Part shown: positions 1 through 12,503 of the stretch, one piece after another | Layout of the letters: the number at the start of each line of letters is the position of its first letter | How positions within the stretch are numbered: position 1 is the stretch's first letter | Assembly (NCBI GenBank): GCA_963277665.1 | Contig: OY728142.1 | Coordinates: 13,592,001 to 13,656,000, forward strand | Reading direction: 5' to 3' | DNA from: Viscum album | Lineage: Eukaryota; Streptophyta; Magnoliopsida; Santalales; Viscaceae | DNA: 64,000 bases | Made by a program: the position numbers and the translations under genes | Notes under the pieces: generated by a model | Database searches by the model: none | What the model saw: the letters and a program-made list of their open reading frames with translations, nothing else | Told to the model about the DNA's origin: nothing

Positions 1-404
1 TCACATGCATCTAATGATATCCTGACCAAAAAATAAATCTTTTAGAAGCAACTTTAACCATTCATTTGATCGAATAAATTATCAATCCGCAGAATTGGAT
101 ATCATTTCTTCACTATAACTTGGTTTAAGTGAAGAAAATCGACACACAACCACAAACTACTATCAACCTTCATCACGAACAAAACTGGTGCACCCCATAG
201 TGACATGCTTGGATGAATGAAACCACACCAAAACTAACCATTAAGTGGTATACTTAGCTCTCACAACCCATAACACACCATCCTATATAAATAAATTGAG
301 ATATGAGACACGCCTAGTTATAGCTTGATCCCGAACTCAATCTCCCATCAAGGGGGAAATGTTAAAACCTCTTTTGGAAAGACATCAAGTTACATTTCCA
401 TGAC
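1..404 (-). pseudogene. Ty3/gypsy reverse transcriptase N-terminal part (element F), truncated by window edge
   Basis: Read on the minus strand, this encodes the start of a plant Ty3/gypsy reverse transcriptase. From high to low coordinates there is a stretch like the LDVFPEEL...LPP motif, then [13 protein letters not shown], then a DFLHLNQ block and RIDNLFDQMNG, which correspond to the family's [18 protein letters not shown] and [12 protein letters not shown] blocks. Several internal stops and at least one frame change are present, so it is a relic. The catalytic YIDD region would lie beyond base 1 and is not visible. It follows directly from the protease fragment at 405-1103 on the same strand, the normal gag-PR-RT order. 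The family call is secure. The lineage looks Tekay-like but was not tested. It is antisense to elements A, B, D and E. Confidence 0.8.
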
Positions 405-1103
405 CCTAGGAAATGCTGACTGTTGAACCTCTGAAAAACTTAATATCATCTTATCCATAAAGTATGACAAGGAGGGAACATGCCTATGACCAATCTAAGG
501 ATCTTTCTCACCAAAAACAGTATCATCTCTCCATCAGCATCAATGAACACCACACACCTTTGGAAGAAATCCATGATAGCATGCAATGAAAAAACAATCC
601 ATGCTAAGGATGACATTATATGGTTGTATCTATAAATATAGGAAATCTACCAAAGAGTGGTGTTTCCCCAACACTATCTCATAACCCCTACATAATTCAA
701 ACAAGTCATCTCGACCTCCAACTGGTGCATTCAACACCAAGGGCACTGGAAGCCTATTTTCCTCAAGTCCCAAGGCATGGAAAAGAGTAGGTGATATGAA
801 GGAGTGTGTCTCTCCTGAATCAAAAAAGGTATGAACCCAAGTAAAAAACAAGAAAATGTTACCTGAAATGATGTCTGGATCACCTAGCGCTAGAAATGAT
901 AATGCATGAAGCATACCATGACATTCATCATGAGATCTATGAACATGCTGATGACCACCTCCATGGTCACGGTCTACTCTCTGAGGACATGGAGAGTCTC
1001 TGGGATATCCTCTACTTGACCCATGAAACATCATCACAACTAACAATACCCGGTGCTTCTTCTGAGCATGGGTCAAACTGAAAGCTATCACAACCTCTTC
1101 CAA
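405..1103 (-). pseudogene. Ty3/gypsy gag C-terminus and aspartic protease (element F)
   Basis: The minus-strand frame from 1103 to 630 (157 aa) contains FFDSGETHSFIS, the DSGATHSF active-site motif of plant Ty3/gypsy aspartic proteases, with the catalytic Asp codon at 821-819. It is followed by the LGLEENRLPVPL and APVGGR blocks and a CRGYEIV segment typical of this protease. After a stop at about 630 the protein similarity continues in pieces (YNVILSMD, cf. YDVILGMDWL). The first 60 residues are His-rich and probably the gag-protease linker. No intact CCHC zinc knuckle is visible upstream. The enzyme would cleave the Gag-Pol polyprotein in the virus-like particle, but this copy is broken by stops. 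Confidence 0.8.
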
Positions 1104-2945
1104 CGAGTCTTATGTAACTTTATCTAAAAATGATACCTCATACTTTTGAAGACTCTCATGGTGAATCTCTCATAGCGTCATAAAAATTTCTTCTTCGTCA
1201 ACCTCTACTCTATGGTGATCTGCTGGCACAACCTGTTGAACATATTCTACACAATCTTAATGAGTATAAAGACCTAGAGCTATACCTACGAAAAGGAAAA
1301 ATAGTTTGAGATCCTAAACATGGATTATAGAATAATGTAAAATTAATTAACTATTTTCATTTATTAATTTTATGTTAACAAATCCCAAGGTCTACCCATT
1401 AAAACATGGGTGAAAAGAAGAATGATGCATGATCCTTTCCTAGGTCCCTACCCTAGAAGCATTATAACCTTATTTATTATCCATTATAAGCATAAAGGTA
1501 CATTAATTAGATCACATAGGGTCCCTAAATACCCATGTCTAAATCGGCCTCCCATGTTTATAGTGCTTTTTAAAATTAGTTGACACTATTTCCTTACCAA
1601 CCCCTATAACCTCACCTAATCGTAACACAAAAATCCTACATATCTCTCAACATCACTCTAACACGACTCTATCATGGCCCCCTCATCACAATGAGTAACC
1701 CTCACATGCCAGCAATTGGAGAAGTGAGATAATGACACCTGCGGCCCACCTCTAGTTGGCCTCGGGTTGGCGACTAGCACTGAGGGTATATTAAACACAC
1801 AAATGGGTGGAATTACCCTCTAAAAGAACAAATGTGAAATAGAGAGATAAGATAGACATGAACCAACTCCTTTTCACACAAGAAAGTAAAAGAAACCTAA
1901 GTGCACTTATGTAATTTCATTCAAGAAACAATACAACTAAAAGGGGAAAACTGTAAGTACCAAAAGAAAGTAAAGAGATATAGACCATGAATACCAAACA
2001 GCTCCTACAAAACCCCATGCTAGTAGTAACCAGCCTGATATCCAAACTTCTCCAATTGACCTGAAAAATAGTATGTATATATATGTAGGGTGATTATAAT
2101 AGTAAAATTAGTAGGATTATCCCCAAATCCTCTCATGAAAAATTAACGAAAGCATGAAAAATCATATTGAACAACAAGTAGAACTAACTCTTCACCTAAA
2201 TGGGTATACAATGTTCCCATCCTCACAATGGATACTCTCACCAAGTATCAAATACAAGATAATATTATATAATAAAGAATGTGAAGGGTACACCTCTACC
2301 ACTTCCCCACTAATTTTCTACTTTTCCCTAGCATCACATGTCCTGAGCATCAATCTCTAAAAGTATTGACCAAAGTCACCTAGGCGTAACACCACAACAT
2401 GAAACTTATGTAACAAAACCACCACATACTCACAACCAAAAGTTTCCAGGTAGTTTCTGAGAGCCACCACAGCTCGAAGAAGATGTATTATGCATCGAGT
2501 ATTATACCTCAAGCCATTACAACCCATACGCTGAGTACAGATCCTCAAGACATCACAACGTATACATGTTACACATATAGTAGACCATAGGGAACTATAT
2601 CTGGATTATATGTTGGTGAAATAACCACATAAAATTACATCCCTCTACACAGATATACTTAAAAATATAACCATTCTGCATACCAGAACAAGTAACTACT
2701 GAGAGAAGAGTGTGCGGTCAAAGGGGGTAGTCATTCATCCATCCTCTCACTGATATGTTGGGGAGAACACCCCCATAGGGATTCGAATACCCGAGGTGTC
2801 TGTTTCCTTAACCAATAGGGTAAAGTAGAATATAGAAACACAAAAAGGATAGGATATAATATTTCTTACAACCAAACTATGGGCATAACCTAGTCTTAGA
2901 ATCAACTATAACTAACGCCTCTTGGACTCCCATCTTCCACTGCTA
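1104..2945 (-). other. Expected gag/leader region of element F, no recognisable protein
   Basis: By position this 1.8-kb stretch should be the gag gene and untranslated leader of the minus-strand gypsy element F, between its protease and a possible primer-binding site at about 2950. I could not recognise a capsid domain or a zinc knuckle in any frame. The minus-strand frame at 2548-2357 has no family match that I can support. A short tRNA-like segment lies inside (2771-2826). Confidence 0.3.
2771..2826 (-). repeat. tRNA-like / SINE-head-like segment
   Basis: On the minus strand a TTGGTTAAGG stretch (A-box-like) is followed by GGTATTCGAATCCC, close to the RNA polymerase III B-box consensus GGTTCGANTCC. 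The spacing between them is shorter than in a normal tRNA gene, and I see no cloverleaf or poly-A/T tail. It may be the 5' head of a tRNA-derived SINE, a decayed tRNA copy, or chance. Confidence 0.25.
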
Positions 2946-2958
2946 GGACTTGATATCC
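2946..2958 (-). other. Possible degenerate primer-binding site of element F
   Basis: The reverse complement reads CTTATAG followed by GATATCAAGTCC. This resembles the LTR-end plus initiator-Met tRNA primer-binding site (TGGTATCAGAGCC) seen more clearly in elements A, C and E. It is correctly placed upstream of the minus-strand gag/protease of F, but it has several mismatches and no second LTR is available to confirm it. Confidence 0.3.
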
Positions 2959-4979
2959 TATAAGAACACAACCATTAAAAGATCTATTTTAAGATACTTT
3001 ATCCGTTTTCTATCAGTTTCACTTTACATTAGTTAATTATTTACCCATTAATTAACTGGTATCAATTCCACATTACATTTAATTATCATTCCAACGAAGA
3101 TCTATGCCCTCTATGCATAACTAAACTGAGTCCATGGCTTCATAGAGTCAAAATTTGGGCATTGCATCCCAGCAAGCTACAATGCCATTTGTTAAAAAGT
3201 TATTCATTTATTAACAACATTACCACTTTCTATATTTCTAGGTATTCTATGAAAACATTCTAATCCACTAAACACAAGGGGATCAACATGGTGAGTAAGT
3301 GAACTACCCATCTAGTCATTTCCACTTATAGTAGGAGAATAAACCCTTCCATTCTAGAGAAGCTAAACACGGAAAGCATGTGGCATGCCCTACGTGTATT
3401 TGCCTCTTTTGGAAGGAGTGATAGACAGACCATCTACCTCAAGTAGTGGGGGGAGTAAAGAAGATAAAAAAGGAAAATTCAATATGAATACACTTTCATA
3501 TCAACAGTTAAGCCCAACATCAACCTTCTCCATCATATCTAGTGTCATCCCCAACACCCATATGCATAAACTGATTCATCTTGCCACACAAGGCATAAAA
3601 ATCTACCACAAACAATGGGCTTACCTACCCCCACATAACACAATAGCTCTCCAAGATCAGCCATCCCAGGATCACATCACATCCGGGCCTCCATTTTCCA
3701 CATACCACATGTCTCGTATCTAGATCACATCACAAGCAGCATGAACAAACATAACAATGATATCTCATCTTTAAAGATAGGCCTTCATTATTTACACATA
3801 ATGATCTCTCATGAATCCAAAGTAAAAGTCACTCATTATTTACATGAAATCAGAAAACTCATTCCTTATAAAGGCATTATCTTTATCACACAATCAGTTC
3901 TTATTCCATCTAGAATTAACCAATTCATTATTCAAAGGTTACAACGAAAACATAAACAATAATCTATCACAAACTATCACAAATTATTTAAATAATTAAT
4001 TTAACATGACTTTAATTATTTTAATAACAATAAAAAAATGATTCAGGTTCATTAACCAATTCGATTAAACATTCATATATGCAGTAATTTTATTAACATA
4101 AAATTACAACAGCAACCAGATTCATTAAACATGCATGTTTATCTATTATCTAATTAATTAAACAATTAATCATGGCTTTACATTCTTTACCAATTTCCAT
4201 CAAGAGCAATATGATAACCCAATAAAGTTATAAATATCACACTATCTATAAAATTAATACGAAATCCATTATGATAGTATAAAGAAACAACATTTTTATA
4301 AAATTGATACAAATTTTCTAATCCATATCATATATTTAATTAAGTTGATTTCATTATGATCAAATGGGATAAATCATGATAACTATACAATTTTATATAA
4401 ATAATCATAGAATCATCTAATCCCCTACCTGAAAAGGATTTTTATGTTTTTCTCACAATAACAAATCAAGGTAACAGATCACTATCACCTCTCCCGTAAT
4501 AACTACATCAACCCAAGGATGCCACAAAACCACCACACCAATAAAAATAGAGAGAATCTCCATTATAACCATGGCGATTACATGACATAAAATGGAAAAG
4601 AGAAATGTGGGGGGGGGGATATATTGAATAAACATAAATAACGGAGGTATATCATACCTTATATCAAAGATGGAGTCTCCTGATCGATCCTCATCGAAGG
4701 GATCTCTAAAATGCCAAGAAGGATTGTACTGGGTTGCCTAGGATGATAGGGAATGGAGATTTAGTCATAGGGTTTGAAAAACCAAGTGGATGAAATGTTT
4801 TCAAAACATATAGTAGTGTGTAATTACACAATGTGTAATTTCCTTTCACGTAATGTAATTCATCAGGGTCATGTTCAGCTGTTAAAACCATCACCTCGAC
4901 ATTTTATTTATTTTTCAAACCCTAAAATATTTAATGTCATGAATACCTTTTTCATGATGTGAATCAATCCACTAATCCA
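2959..4979 (-). repeat. Putative 5' LTR of element F (outer end undefined)
   Basis: If the primer-binding site at about 2950 is real, the sequence at higher coordinates is the 5' LTR of the minus-strand element F. The only internal support is a minus-strand TTTTCAGGTAGGGGATT motif (4424-4440), similar to motifs inside the LTRs of A, B and C. The upper end is arbitrary because the 3' LTR lies outside the window. A run of ten G residues occurs at 4609-4618. Short open frames on the plus strand at 3385-3723 and 3741-3962 show no recognisable domain. Confidence 0.3.
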
Positions 4980-7900
4980 GATTTCACATAATTTAATTAA
5001 GTTACATGATGTTTAATCCACCAGTTGTAGATTTTACTTAAACATAATTCTTCAAACATCTTATAGGCCACCTACGAATAGTTTGATCTTCAAAAACACA
5101 AGAAGGGTCAATCAACATAGATCTTAATTATTACACTATATATATTTGAGTGTGAATGGCCCATTCATTAGTTTTGTATTCCTTATGTACCATCCTTTAA
5201 TCAAAAAACATACCCAATAATATAATACTCTCACCTGAAGGTTCATATTACATATGGGTGACTACCATATCATTCTCATCTATGACATATTCCTAATGAC
5301 ATCACACAAATACTAGCAGTTACATATTCTTTTCCAAACCAACTCATCCTTATTGAGTTATATTATCTCTGTGGTCAACCAGAAAGGTCCTATCATGTGT
5401 AAATCTCACAAAAACCATTACTTGGCATATTCTATATAGCCATCCTTACTATATGATGCTAAACTACATGTATTGTCCCTTGTCACTTGACCTTAAAAGG
5501 TATTTCATTCCATATTATGTGTCATCAAACTTTGAAGGTTCTGATTTCTTTCAAAAGTATACAAAGGAATTACCTTTCATATATCTGATCCTATCACCAC
5601 AAATATCTATCACCTTTTTGGATTGTAATAAATTATAGATTTCGTTGTTGTAGGGTTTCAACAAATAGTTACTTATAAATTAACATCATTATGTAAATAT
5701 AAGGAAATGATTCCAAACTACTGATATTTGGAGATGATGTCCTTGATAGGGAACCTATGATTCATAAGGATTTTCATATCAATGGTATACCTATGATACC
5801 AATATAAATTTAAATTGACACATGTTAATAATTGACTAAAACTATGAGGATAGTCGGTCTCATACTAAAATTTTGAAAGGATTCACGATCATGAATTAAA
5901 TATATAAGAGAGTACTGAAGTAGGTAATAAATCCTTCCAAAAATATGTGATGAGCCCATCCTACCATCCTCTCAACTAATTTGATTTCCTACGAGCCATT
6001 GAAAAGGAACCCCAGCGACCACCCACCTTTATAAAGAAGGTTTGTTATGATTCACTATTCACTAATGTGGGATTTGTTGGGAGTTTCTGGATGCATGAAT
6101 AAACCATGTTGGATATATCCCAAAACCAGAGTAATACCCAAAATGATGATTTTGAAACCTTGATTATACTATCAAGAATCGTTCCACTATGATTCGAGTA
6201 AAAAAAATGGACAAACCGATGTGAATATTTCAATAACCAAGATAACTATGTTTTCAACATAAAATTATTTAAGTATATTTTCTTACTTTTGTTGATGTAT
6301 TGATGGGTTCATTTATATTTTGGTAATTACCCTCTAATAATTCCATCATTGTAACTCCATTTAATAAAAATAACATTTTTCTATGATAGCATTATGCCTG
6401 AGTAGTTATATATGTTGGGGCCTCATCAAATCAGATGATCGTGTCACACATCCAATGCCTTCAACCCTAGGTGGCGAATGCATTGATTTAGGATTACAAC
6501 TTGAAAAATACCATTACAATCTTAGAGGATGCACGGGGATACCTCATTGACATTAAACCTCAATGACTGTCTACACAACGATGTGTCACGAGGGAGAAAT
6601 TGTCACTTATCACCACCTTGAACAACTTCGAGGGTTAATCCATGACATTTCAAAATAAATACTACCCTTATCATTGGGAGACCAATCAAGAGGAAAACAA
6701 TGAATTTAAAGTAGTTCATGATCTTCCTCAAAAGGCTCAGGTTAGCTACCACAATTAGATTTATATGGTATCCATGCCTTTGTAGTTGGTTGCGGATATC
6801 ATTTATCCAACCCTCACTCCATTCATTTATACCTGAGCATCTAATAGATTTTTCTAGGTGTAGTGATAATCCAAACACTTGGAGTGGGGCCATATCACCA
6901 CTCCCATTTAAAAAAATGAAAATATATGTCATGGACACTAGAGAATGGGAATACACCCTATCCACACCTAGGAAGGCTACTATCATACTCTAGTGCCAGC
7001 ATGAAAAGATTTTTAGAATATCCTGAAAATAAATATGGGAAAGATCGTACTATTACCTACATATATGTACTATATCAGTACTCCCAGTGAAAACAAGAAG
7101 AAAATAGGAGGCTCATATCCCATATCCCACCATCTAATGGGAAAAAAATCCTCATTCTCACTGTATAAGACCGTCAATGGATTTTGGTGGAAATGGATTG
7201 AATGTCTTTTATCCCCACTCACATTATACATAGATTTCAAAATATATTGGTTGTATCATTAATAAATTATTATTGGAAGTCCCAAGAAACTCTCAAGGGA
7301 GGAACATACTCCCACAACCAAAATTATAGAAGCTACAAAAAATATATTTAAAGAAACTTATGAGTAGGTACACATTCCTTCTCATATTCTGGAGGATTTT
7401 CAACAAGTCATGGTGAAGAACAATAAATATGATTTATCACACATTAACATTCCAATTGGATATCAATATCCCTTATAAACATCTTCTTTAGGCCATGCAC
7501 ATGTTCCTTCCAATTTTTTCAAAGAATTGTTAGAATATTCTAACTATTATTAGGAGTAGGAAATTACTATTTCTTCCATTTAGTATGTTCAATGTCATCA
7601 TCATATCATAATGGAAACTAGGAGGTAGGAAGATATTATTTCTCACTTTAATGAATCCCATCAGGCTACTCCAATGGAGATAAGGGGGTAACCCAAAGTG
7701 GATCCCACATACAAAATTTTTATACCACACATGACTCTGGATAACTAAGGAAGAGAACCTAAGAATAATTCACACCGTGGGAAGCCAAAATATTATGATT
7801 AGTCTCATATCCCCACTTGACATATTGTTGGTATTATTAAGGCCCTTGAACATTTATCAAAAGTGGCCTAAGATACTACTAACTCATTATCCGATAAATG

Positions 7901-8239
7901 AGGTTGTATTAGTTATAAAGGTCCTCCCCATGTTTTTTCTAAAAGTAGATTTTGAGGTCCTCTCCAGAGCACCTGATATTAAGATCCTCATTGTATGGCA
8001 TTGATATTGATCATTGGAAATTTTATCATGATTATGAATATGAAAATCCTCTTCATAGTTGAAAGATCAAATATTAATAAATTCTTCCCATTACCATTAT
8101 CCACCTTTAAGTTCTTCCCTCGGGAATATATTTCCATACTTTCCTCCGTAATAATACAATTTCCATGATAGTTATCATACCTTTAATGAAAGCTATTATA
8201 ATGTTCCTCCTAACAGTTATCATTAAATTTGGAATGAAC
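4980..8239. other. Unassigned AT-rich sequence
   Basis: I recognise no gene, LTR, terminal inverted repeat or conserved domain in this 3.3-kb stretch on either strand. Short open frames exist (for example 6986-6603 minus, 6718-6993 plus, 7777-8004 plus), but none carries a motif I know. It is probably more degraded repeat DNA, possibly the rest of the F LTR at the low end. Confidence 0.4.
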
Positions 8240-9349
8240 AGTAATTCCTCGTGTTTTGTATTGTTTTTAATTTTAAAAGTATATTGATTTTTTATTTTTG
8301 TGGATGGTTCAATTCATAAACTAAACATTAAAATGAAATTTTATAGCATGAAACACTATAAACATGTTGTTTGATATTAGTTTAAAGGTTTGATAGGTTT
8401 ATCAGGTGTTCAGTTGAGTTTTGGGAGATTCTGGATTTCAAAACCTGGGTTTTAGAAAGACAAAATAATGTTAATAGTTATAACATGGTTAGTACTAACC
8501 ATGTGGAATATCCTTATAGCTTATTTTGTTAAGAAGTACAGTTTGGTTTACTACGTGAGTTGGAAAAATAACTATGAAAGCCTCATCAATAAATTGTAGG
8601 TGTATTGCATGGTTATTGAATGATTTATTCAAACTATGTTCCTAACCATATGAAGGGGTAGAGAACCTGGATAGTATCTCTTCATTGGCTATGTGTGGAT
8701 TTTTAAACCATCCACATAGCAATGAAAGTCCATGTTTCATATGAGAATTCTTGGTATGTGGTTGGTACATGATTTATCAAACTGTGCAGCCGAACCATAT
8801 ACCCCTTTATAAAAGTGTAAAAATTATAATTTTTACTCTACCCCATTTAAACCATAATCCAACATTTTCCTTCTATTTTCCACAAATAATAGCCCAATTC
8901 AAGATCCCCTTTTTTCCTCCTCTAGGCATCGATTAATTTCCCTAATAAAATATCAAGTTATATCTTCGTTAATAATGATATATATCCAATGGTAACTCTA
9001 TAATACCTATTTCTTAATTTCTCTATTTATCTTTTAGTATTGGATTTTATTTCCATGGGATCTCATACACCCTATTTTTAGCATTTATATTCATTTCTTT
9101 GAGTTCTCTCATACCATTTTGAATGGAATGTCAAAAAGGAATGGAAAAAGAATCTAAATCATGAGGTAGGTGGTATATACATTTTACATAAAGTACTCAT
9201 GTATATGTCTTGCACTTTCATGCCAGAAACCAAACCCTCCATGCATTACTTCAACGTTGTGTAACACTTTAAAATATTTTTTAGAATATAATTATAATAT
9301 ACCTTATTGCATTTTGTTATGGTTGGAGGTTGTTGGCCTTAACATGAAA
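8240..9349 (+). repeat. 5' LTR of element B, first part
   Basis: This matches 26322-27422. Shared landmarks include a TTCAGTTGAGTTT block (about 8410 and 26488), ACCATGCAGCC-like sequence (8786 and 26863) and a GTAACACTTTAAA-like block (9258 and 27331). A TATA-like TTTATAAAAG lies near 8806, and ATGAGGTAGG at 9161-9170 resembles a splice-donor motif seen in other LTRs here. A short hairpin (CTATGTGTGGAT / ATCCACATAG) lies at about 8689-8719. The LTR is interrupted after 9349 by element A. Confidence 0.7.
9345..9349. other. Target-site duplication of element A (left copy)
   Basis: TGAAA directly precedes the 5' LTR of A and is repeated exactly at 19698-19702 after the 3' LTR. The corresponding unoccupied site in B's 3' LTR is CAAAT at 27418-27422. 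Confidence 0.75.
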
Positions 9350-11992
9350 TTTAATGACCCAAAGATTCATTAATGGAAATCCATCTTGATCTAATTAAAT
9401 GTCTCTTTATGTTTATAAAAAATGACAACTTATTTGGTTTTATATTAAGAATTTTGACCATTGATAATATAGCCATTGAACAGTGATCACATGATTAGTA
9501 TAAATATAGGACTTTAACAAATCCAATTTACTCAGTCAAAGGAAGTGATGGCCTCATCCAGTAGAATTTCCCCATACGAAGCCCATTTTTCAGAGCTCAG
9601 AAAATAGGTGGCGTCTTTGGGCTTCTCCCTTGACCGAGACCAAGCTGAGCTTCACCATGTCAAGATCGAACATGACTGTCTACATGAAAAGTGGAAGTTG
9701 ATTGAAATTACCACTCGAGCGATGTTATCCGAGCCACCCCAAGAGTCTGTCACCATCACACACCTTACCCTTAGGTCTTATGTGGCTATTTTAAGGGGTT
9801 ATGTAACAAATAAGTATTACTATGTTCATGTACATTATTTTTTTTATATAATAATGAATATAATTTCTAGTCATTTTTGATACATTTTAAATAGTTTTTA
9901 AAGTACAAATTGTGTTTTTAGTTATTATTTAATTAAGAAATCTATTTTATTTAATTAAGGGAGTTTTGAATTAAATAATATTTTAATAAAATATTATTAT
10001 TATTATTAAATTAATTTTTATTAAATATAAATTATCTTATAATTTTATGAATGCAATTAAATTTTTTATTAATGTTTGAAAGCAATTTCTGTCGAAACCC
10101 GTGAATTTTCGATAAATGTTGGTTTTTAATTTAAAAGTGAAAATTAACATTTTTAGAATATTATTTAGATAAAATAAATTTCATTTCTAGAATCAGGAGG
10201 TTGAAATTATCCAGCAGTGAATTTTTCATAATAATCTGAGACAGTCAAATTTTTGGGTAAAAATTAAATACCGTTTAAATATATAATGTGTTTTATGACA
10301 TCATAATGACCCAATAGTGATGTAATAAAATACTATAATATTTATTTTCGGAAAATATATGTTTTACCATTAAAATAATGTGATTTTGGGATTGTTTGAC
10401 TTACTTTTCAAAGCATTAATGGACCCCTCAAGACATATTCAACACCTTGCCTTTTTAAATTAATTTCAATGGGAGTGTGACTCACCTCCACATAAGCAGC
10501 CCAAATATTTTAAGAAGTTTGGAATTTGGCCTAATAAAATATTTTCTTCCTATTCCCTTTTTGAAAAACCATTGGAAAATACCATGGTATGGTTTGTGGT
10601 TTGGATTAATTTAATGTAAGGGGACCAAATCCTAATTAATAAAGAATCCCCTCACCTTTCTTATATAAACCCACCCAAGCTCCCACTTCCTCCTCACTCA
10701 AAGCCCTTGGAGTTCATCCAACCTCTTCCCTACTCTCTCTAGAATCCTCTCAAGGTTTCCCAAGCTCCCAAGAAGACTCTCACAAGCCTCTCTCTAGCCT
10801 TTGGAAACATACTTCCAAGTAAGGGTTTTTTCTTCCTTTCTCATTTTTGTCCAATTTTCATTAAGTTGTTTTTCCCTTTTAATTTAAATTATGAATGTTG
10901 GGGTATGGTTTATCACCTCCCTAATACTTCCCCCTTTATGTTATAATGATGGGATACCCCTTTCTCTCTCATTAAATTCCTCTCATGTACACCTGTTACT
11001 ATGCCGAAATTCTAAAAGGAACTTCTCTCTCCTCTTTTACATTCAAGAAATACTTTTGTATCATGAATCTAAATTCCATTACAATTGTTTGGACAAGTAT
11101 CCATAAGAACCCCTTACTGTCCATTTCATGTAAATATGATGAGCCACCCATTTCTCTCTCAACAACCATTTTTTATGAATTCTTATGTCAGGTCGTTACG
11201 CTGCTGAAATTGCACCGATTTTCTAAGCCAATGCCATTGTGTAGTGAATACCATGCCCATTTCTCCATCGAGGGTATTCACCTTTATGCACATTTATTTG
11301 GTGATTATAAAGTTTCATGTATGAATTCCACATTCCTTTATTGTGGAATAAATGATTATGTTTTTTTAATCAATGTTTTATGATCCATGTGGCACACTTA
11401 TGCATGAAATGAAATGTTTAAGAAGGGTGTGCCCTTATAGCCCTCTGATTCATTGGGTAAATTATAGTATCCTGATACGTCATGTGCAATGAGTTTTGAA
11501 TCATGATAATTCAATTGCAATTATGGTTTACTCATGCTTTATGTGCAATGAATATTTACTCATGCTCCATGTGCAATGAGCCTTGGCTCATGCTAATTCC
11601 ATGTTAAGTGTTGTTGCCACATTTCAATGTTATGATTATCATGCTTTATCTTGCCTTTATGTTCATATTTCTTTTTTGCTCTATTGATATGCCTATTGTC
11701 TAACATGTATTGTACTCCTCATGTTATTCCATGTGTACTCCCTTACTGGGCTTTATAGATCACCCTTTTCTTATGCATGTCCTCAGGTTATCCCATGCAA
11801 TGCTAAGTACGAGGGAATGTAGTGGTCATGTAAAGGATGTTTTCAATAAAGATGTTGTATTTCATGTTTTAAGTTTTTATGTAAAGAAACTAAGCCCCAA
11901 AGACACTAAACCACTCGATCTTCTTGTTGTATCAAGTGATGTTTTATGTAATAAATCATGTTTAATTTTGTATTAAAATCCGGGTTTTCATA
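9350..11992 (+). repeat. 5' LTR of element A
   Basis: This 2643-bp repeat matches 17053-19697 along its whole length. It begins TTTAATGACCC (TCTAACGACAC in the 3' copy), probably from an ancestral TGTAACGAC start, and ends ...TTTTCATA. It contains an (ATT)n tract near 9993, a TATA box at 10662, a CT-rich leader and a CCAAGTAAGGG splice-donor-like motif at about 10815. A 90-aa open frame at 9608-9880 lies in the LTR and is not a gene by family evidence. Confidence 0.9.
10662..10669 (+). promoter_or_regulatory. TATA box in 5' LTR of A
   Basis: TATATAAA followed by CCCACCCAAGCTCCCAC and a CT-rich tract (CTCCTCACTC) is the usual core-promoter layout of a plant LTR. The same box is conserved in the 3' LTR at 18366-18373. 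Confidence 0.7.
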
Positions 11993-11994
11993 GT

Positions 11995-12011
11995 TGGTAT
12001 CATAGGATAGG
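11995..12011 (+). other. Primer-binding site of element A
   Basis: TGGTATCATAGGATAGG begins three bases after the LTR end and matches the initiator-methionine tRNA primer site (TGGTATCAGAGC) with a few changes. It primes minus-strand DNA synthesis in intact elements. Confidence 0.8.
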
Positions 12012-12503
12012 TTTAGTTATTTTTGGGATTAGGATTAGAAAACACTAGTGAAGCCTTAGATACAAAACTAAGTACAATAAAAATGTCCCTAAGTTTTGTT
12101 GAGTATTGAGTAAGTGGGTTATCAAAAAAATAAATACCTATCTGGATACAAGAAGGTAAAGGCGGCTCTGGCACAGATGTATCCTCGGGGTCAAACCTGA
12201 AAACACCGCTTTGAGATAGACTCGAACGGGAACTGGTGCACGAGAACGAGACTTGCTGCACTCTTTGTTATGACACTCCCTGGAGATATGATTTGGTAAA
12301 TTTACAAGCTTATTATGAACCCTTATTAAGGGAATTAAAAAAATTCCCCTAAGAATATATGTTAGAATGTAGATCATGAAAATCCTAGATTGAAGTCTAT
12401 AGACTCATTAGTTGAGGAAATAAAAGTTTATTTATAAGTCATTAACTTTTGTCTTTGGATTACCCTTTATGTGTTACCCCTAACTTTTCTTTTATTCCAA
12501 CTA
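12012..12503 (+). other. Untranslated leader of element A
   Basis: This is the 490-bp stretch between the primer-binding site and the first in-frame ATG of gag. Stops occur in all frames and I see no conserved domain. It probably includes decayed leader and packaging sequence. Confidence 0.5.

Noticed and set aside
3385..3962. Two consecutive plus-strand frames (112 and 73 aa) as a small host gene
   Set aside because: There is no conserved domain, promoter or splice structure that I can support, and they lie in probable LTR sequence of F.
9608..9880. 90-aa frame as a small gene in the 5' LTR of A
   Set aside because: It is inside an LTR, the 3' LTR copy breaks the frame, and no domain is recognisable.
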